Assembly: GCF_000003605.2 (NCBI RefSeq)
Contig: NW_003135329.1
Location: forward strand, 1-10,208
DNA: 10,208 nt
Source: Saccoglossus kowalevskii
Taxonomy: Eukaryota > Hemichordata > Enteropneusta > Harrimaniidae
Reading direction: 5' to 3'
Translations under genes and position numbers: made by a program
Shown: piece by piece, positions 7,326 to 10,208 of the stretch
Layout: each line of letters begins with the position of its first letter
How positions within the stretch are numbered: position 1 is the stretch's first letter
The notes under the pieces: model-generated
Told to the model about the DNA's origin: nothing
The model's input: the letters and a program-made list of their open reading frames with translations, nothing else
The model's database searches: none

Positions 7326-7357
7326 GTTATAATATTCGGACTAAATCAACCTGTCAG

Positions 7358-7427
7358 CCAATCACGATAATTCGGCACATATGATCAAAGCAGACAGTCG
7401 GTTTAACAAATAACCTAAGAGTATAAG
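7358..7427 (+). promoter_or_regulatory. Gene A copy 3 promoter: CCAAT, TCF-like site and TATA box
   Basis: CCAATCAC (7358-7365), ATCAAAG (7384-7390) and TATAAG (7422-7427) are all kept, so this broken copy may still be transcribed. Confidence 0.5.
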
Positions 7428-7542
7428 TCTGGCAACATTTGAGTCACTTTGCACAGTTGACCATCCTGTATCAGAGAGGCTACATCAAGCTCCACCCTTT
7501 CCATCCCGTACAACTCAATATATTTTATATATTATTACCATC

Positions 7543-8544
7543 ATGTCATCGATTCCAACATCTTACGTTGTAGATGGACCCTGTGAATAAGATGTCCGTG
7601 TAATATGATTTATTTGCTTGAGTTTATATTATGTTTATCTCATGATCATTCGTTGTCCTCCAGGTCGTACAGCAACTTCAGACGTCACGCCAGAATGTAC
7701 GAATGTTATCTCATACACTGATGCACGCATTGGCGCATGTATACAACCTCGAAAAATGCGTCGTAGAGGACGCACCTCATATACAGAATCTCAAGTCGAA
7801 GCCTTGGAATGCGTGTTTGCTGTGAATAAGTATCCCGATATAAATGAAAGAGAAGCATTGGCTGACATCATCGGCATACAAGAAGCTAGAGTACAGGTAG
7901 AAATATATTTATATAAATGGATTTAATAATTTCAAATATGTGGAATTTCATCCGAATTCTTGACAGCTTGAAGTTTAGTTAATATGTAATGTGTTTGGTT
8001 ATATACTTGACTTCACCATGCAACGTACAGTTTAGGAAACTTTGTATATGAATATGAATGATACTCTTTAAATATTCTAACATATTTGTGTATGAACAGG
8101 TTCCTAATTTACTACTTTCGTGTTATTGATATTATTATTGTTTTACAGGTGTGGTTTCAAAACAGAAGAGCGCGACTTAGAAAGGAAAAGAACAATAGAC
8201 CAACTGCTGCAAAGGGTGTAACCCATGTCATGTTGACCAAGAACAGCAAGAAAACCTCTTCGAAAGAGAGCAATAAATCATCACCGTCAGCTACTCGTTT
8301 ACCGCCAACAACAACAGTTATCTCGCCGAGTTGTATCACAGATATTAAGCCACCAACCAGTTCTTCATCACGTTCGTCGGCGATAGGTGATTCACCTTTT
8401 AAATCCAACATTAATTTCCCGAAACCGCCAGTTGTTGAGGCATATCGAATGTTCAACTACAACAGATATCTGCCGCCGTTTTACGGCAGTGCGGCTCTGG
8501 CCAGTCAACCGCATCTTTGCTACACTGTCGAAATATGCAAGTAA
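7543..8544 (+). pseudogene. Gene A copy 3: PRD-like homeobox gene that lost half of exon 1 and its splice donor
   Basis: The ATG at 7543 is followed by only 15 codons (MSSIPTSYVVDGPCE) and a TAA. After position 7577 the sequence jumps to what is intron 1 in copy 2, which equals a 118-bp deletion of copy 2 positions 3576-3693. This removes the eh1-like motif and the donor. Exon 2 (7664-7896) and exon 3 (8149-8544) are open, have good splice sites and encode a complete Q50 homeodomain and tail. Against copy 2 the two exons show two amino-acid changes (R to T, G to E) and four silent ones, so they look constrained or recently converted. An in-frame ATG at 7642, in former intron sequence, could start a protein without the N-terminal motif. 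It is either a pseudogene or a truncated variant. Confidence 0.78.
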
Positions 8545-8606
8545 AATGTATCAGTAAAATATTCTTCAAAGACTCCAGTATGTATTTATAATGTTTTATA
8601 TGATGC

Positions 8607-8612
8607 AATAAA
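8607..8612 (+). terminator. Poly(A) signal AATAAA of gene A copy 3
   Basis: AATAAA lies 62 bp after the stop codon, with the GT-rich element downstream kept. Confidence 0.7.
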
Positions 8613-9204
8613 TTAAGTTTTAACGTAAAGTATATGTGTTTGTGATGACGAATTAATTATTTACATATTTCAAGATATGTTTTCAAATTCCTAAGTCAGA
8701 AGTGTTATCGTACACAATCATCCGCCATAACGCGCACATACATATACCATATGCACTGTCCAACAAAGGATAAGGCCATTGGAAAATGACGTAATCGAGT
8801 AAAGGGGTAACGCAAAACCTGCCGACATTAAAGATCAACCAGGCCGCGCGTTAATGACATACACACTACTTATAACGTAGTTAATACTTAATAAAACGCT
8901 TTTGTTTCATTGAACTCGCCGCAGGTTTATATACCCCTTTTGTGACCGACATATGTTAATTGCGCTAGTTATGTCACAATAATGGCGTGAATCTTATCGG
9001 ATCGCCACGACAGGAATTTCAATCGTTTTTGTTTCCTCGTACCGGAGATATACGTGGTATCGCATCACTATAGTGCTAAGTGGGCAACTTTTATTCCGAC
9101 TTTTCAAATTGTTATCGCCAGTTTGCGCTATTATGTTCGAGTAAAAAGAAACACGATAAATGACACGTACACAAATATATTCAGAAATATCGGCAAGTCA
9201 TATG

Positions 9205-9210
9205 TTTATT
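9205..9210 (-). terminator. Poly(A) signal AATAAA (- strand) of gene B copy 3
   Basis: TTTATT on + lies about 65 bp beyond the gene B3 stop codon on -. Confidence 0.65.
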
Positions 9211-9274
9211 CTATAATTACAAGAACGTGCTAATATTAAATATAGTTGTCGGTTACTGGAAATTGGTTATCTTT

Positions 9275-10208
9275 TCAAAGACTGGTATCCGAGCCATCAG
9301 TCGGAGAACTTTCGAGCAAAGATGACATTGGGTATGACACGCTTGGAGACGGCGGGTAGACAGGATACGCAAATGGTGAATTATAAATGTCAAAATCAAC
9401 GGATGGTGAAATACAGGAACGAAGATTCACATGAGGAAAATGGCGTGTCTCTACGTCTGATGGTAATGATGGCAAATCTCTGTCATAATCAGGTGAATCT
9501 TGATCTGGCGGTTGGTGAATGACGTAATCGACATCTGTGTATCGCTGTGTTATTGATTTGTGAGGAGAATGGTTATCATCACGACTTTGTTCCATGGACG
9601 TGGTTAACTTGCATGTTTTTAGTATACGTTTGACTCGTCGGTTACGAAACCAATTCTGAAAAGAAAGAAATATAAAAAATGGAATAAATATTAAAAAAAC
9701 TTGTTAGTGTACGCAAAACAAAATTATACGATAGTTGGTGTGCTTTGCGTGCTGTAATACATGCATAATTTATGACTCAAAATATAGCCAAACTATCCAT
9801 AATATGACAATTTATATTACCTGAACTCGGTCTTCGGGAAGATCGATGGAGTAAGCTATGCATTCCCTTGCAATTAAATCAGGATAACAGTTCATGGCGA
9901 ACATCGACTCCAATGAATCTTCTTGATATTTGGTGTAGTACGTACGAACTCTGCGACCGGTATTTCTACGGCGGAGTGGATACGATCTGGATGCATGAAG
10001 TTCAATAAACGATCTGTTTCTTTTTCTTGCTAAGCCTGAGACTGGACGTTCGGAAAAGAAAGGATGATGATTAAATATTCGCGAGCGAGCGTAATTAAAG
10101 TGTCAGTTATTAACGAACATTATGAAAACAAATTATTATATCTTACCTAGTTTTCCCGAATCAATCTCGCAATACTGGAATCTGAAATGTTTTGCGGATA
10201 CCACATGG
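9275..10208 (-). CDS. Gene B copy 3: R50 PRD-like homeobox gene, 5' end cut off, exon 1 frameshifted as read
   Basis: Exons in transcript order are 10208-10147 (incomplete), 10041-9821 and 9655-9275. Exons 2 and 3 are intact and keep N47, R50, V54 and the in-frame acceptor series. In exon 3 the codon that is Cys in copy 1 and Ser in copy 2 is Arg here. Exon 1 lacks two single bases compared with copies 1 and 2 (an A after 10169 and an A in the run at 10185-10187). Read in the normal frame this alters the eh1-like motif and meets a TGA before the splice donor. Another single-base loss with a substitution lies near 10080 in intron 1. Three small losses within 130 bp of the sequence end suggest low-quality end sequence, so real inactivation is uncertain. 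The start codon is beyond the window. Confidence 0.75.

Larger units (their letters stand above)
8545..9274. other. Tail-to-tail spacer, unit 3 (long form)
   Basis: Nearly the same as unit 2, including the extra segment (8826-9021, one T shorter). It contains poly(A) signals only; I see no gene. Confidence 0.75.
1..10208. repeat. Tandem array of a ~3.8-3.9 kb two-gene homeobox unit (almost three copies)
   Basis: The same order of exons, introns and spacers recurs three times. Gene A exon 2 ends at 219, 4012 and 7896, and the gene B stop codon begins the mirrored pattern at 1402, 5398 and 9275. Units measured from gene A exon 2 are 3792 and 3884 bp long, and the third is incomplete. Copies are nearly identical by eye except for a 197-bp indel in the tail-to-tail spacer, a 118-bp deletion in the third gene A, and one 353-bp diverged block in the head-to-head spacer. 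The window starts inside gene A exon 2 and ends inside gene B exon 1, so the array continues on both sides. Confidence 0.97.

Overview
The window is animal (metazoan) DNA. It is AT-rich, its genes have short spliced introns (106-252 bp) with GT...AG borders, AATAAA poly(A) signals and TATA/CCAAT promoters, and every gene encodes a PRD-like homeodomain. The sequence does not fix the species. Tandem, quickly changing PRD-class homeobox genes are known from echinoderms (the pmar1/micro1/phb group), but that is only a comparison to test.

The whole window is one tandem array. The unit is about 3.8-3.9 kb and is present almost three times: about 1-3792 (5' end cut off), 3793-7676, and 7677-10208 (3' end cut off). 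The array runs off both ends, so copy number is unknown. Each unit holds two different three-exon homeobox genes. Gene A lies on + and encodes 238 aa with Q50 at the specificity position. Gene B lies on - and encodes about 229 aa with a rare R50. A and B point tail to tail across a 534-737 bp spacer. The B of one unit and the A of the next are head to head across a 1182-bp spacer that must carry both promoters. The homeodomains are 28/60 identical. Both genes have an 88-nt coding exon 1, a phase-1 intron and a phase-0 intron at homeodomain position 46/47, and exon 1 aligns without gaps. They therefore descend from one ancestor by inverted duplication, and the pair was then amplified.

State of the copies: A1 (1-807) has a 1-nt frameshift and a premature stop. 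A2 (3541-4660) is the only intact A. A3 (7543-8544) has lost half of exon 1 and its splice donor in a 118-bp deletion. B1 (1402-2358) and B2 (5398-6360) are intact. B3 (9275-10208) is cut off by the window end and shows indels in exon 1, possibly end-of-contig errors.

The head-to-head spacers are the most unusual non-coding part. Each end has a CCAATCAC plus TATA promoter. Two CTCF-like motifs lie on the B side, and a homeodomain-type dyad lies on the A side. A 353-bp central block differs strongly between the two spacers although the flanks on both sides are nearly identical. My reading is an amplified module of two diverged homeodomain regulators with different predicted DNA specificity, kept similar by recombination or conversion, with switchable regulatory cores and ongoing gene decay.
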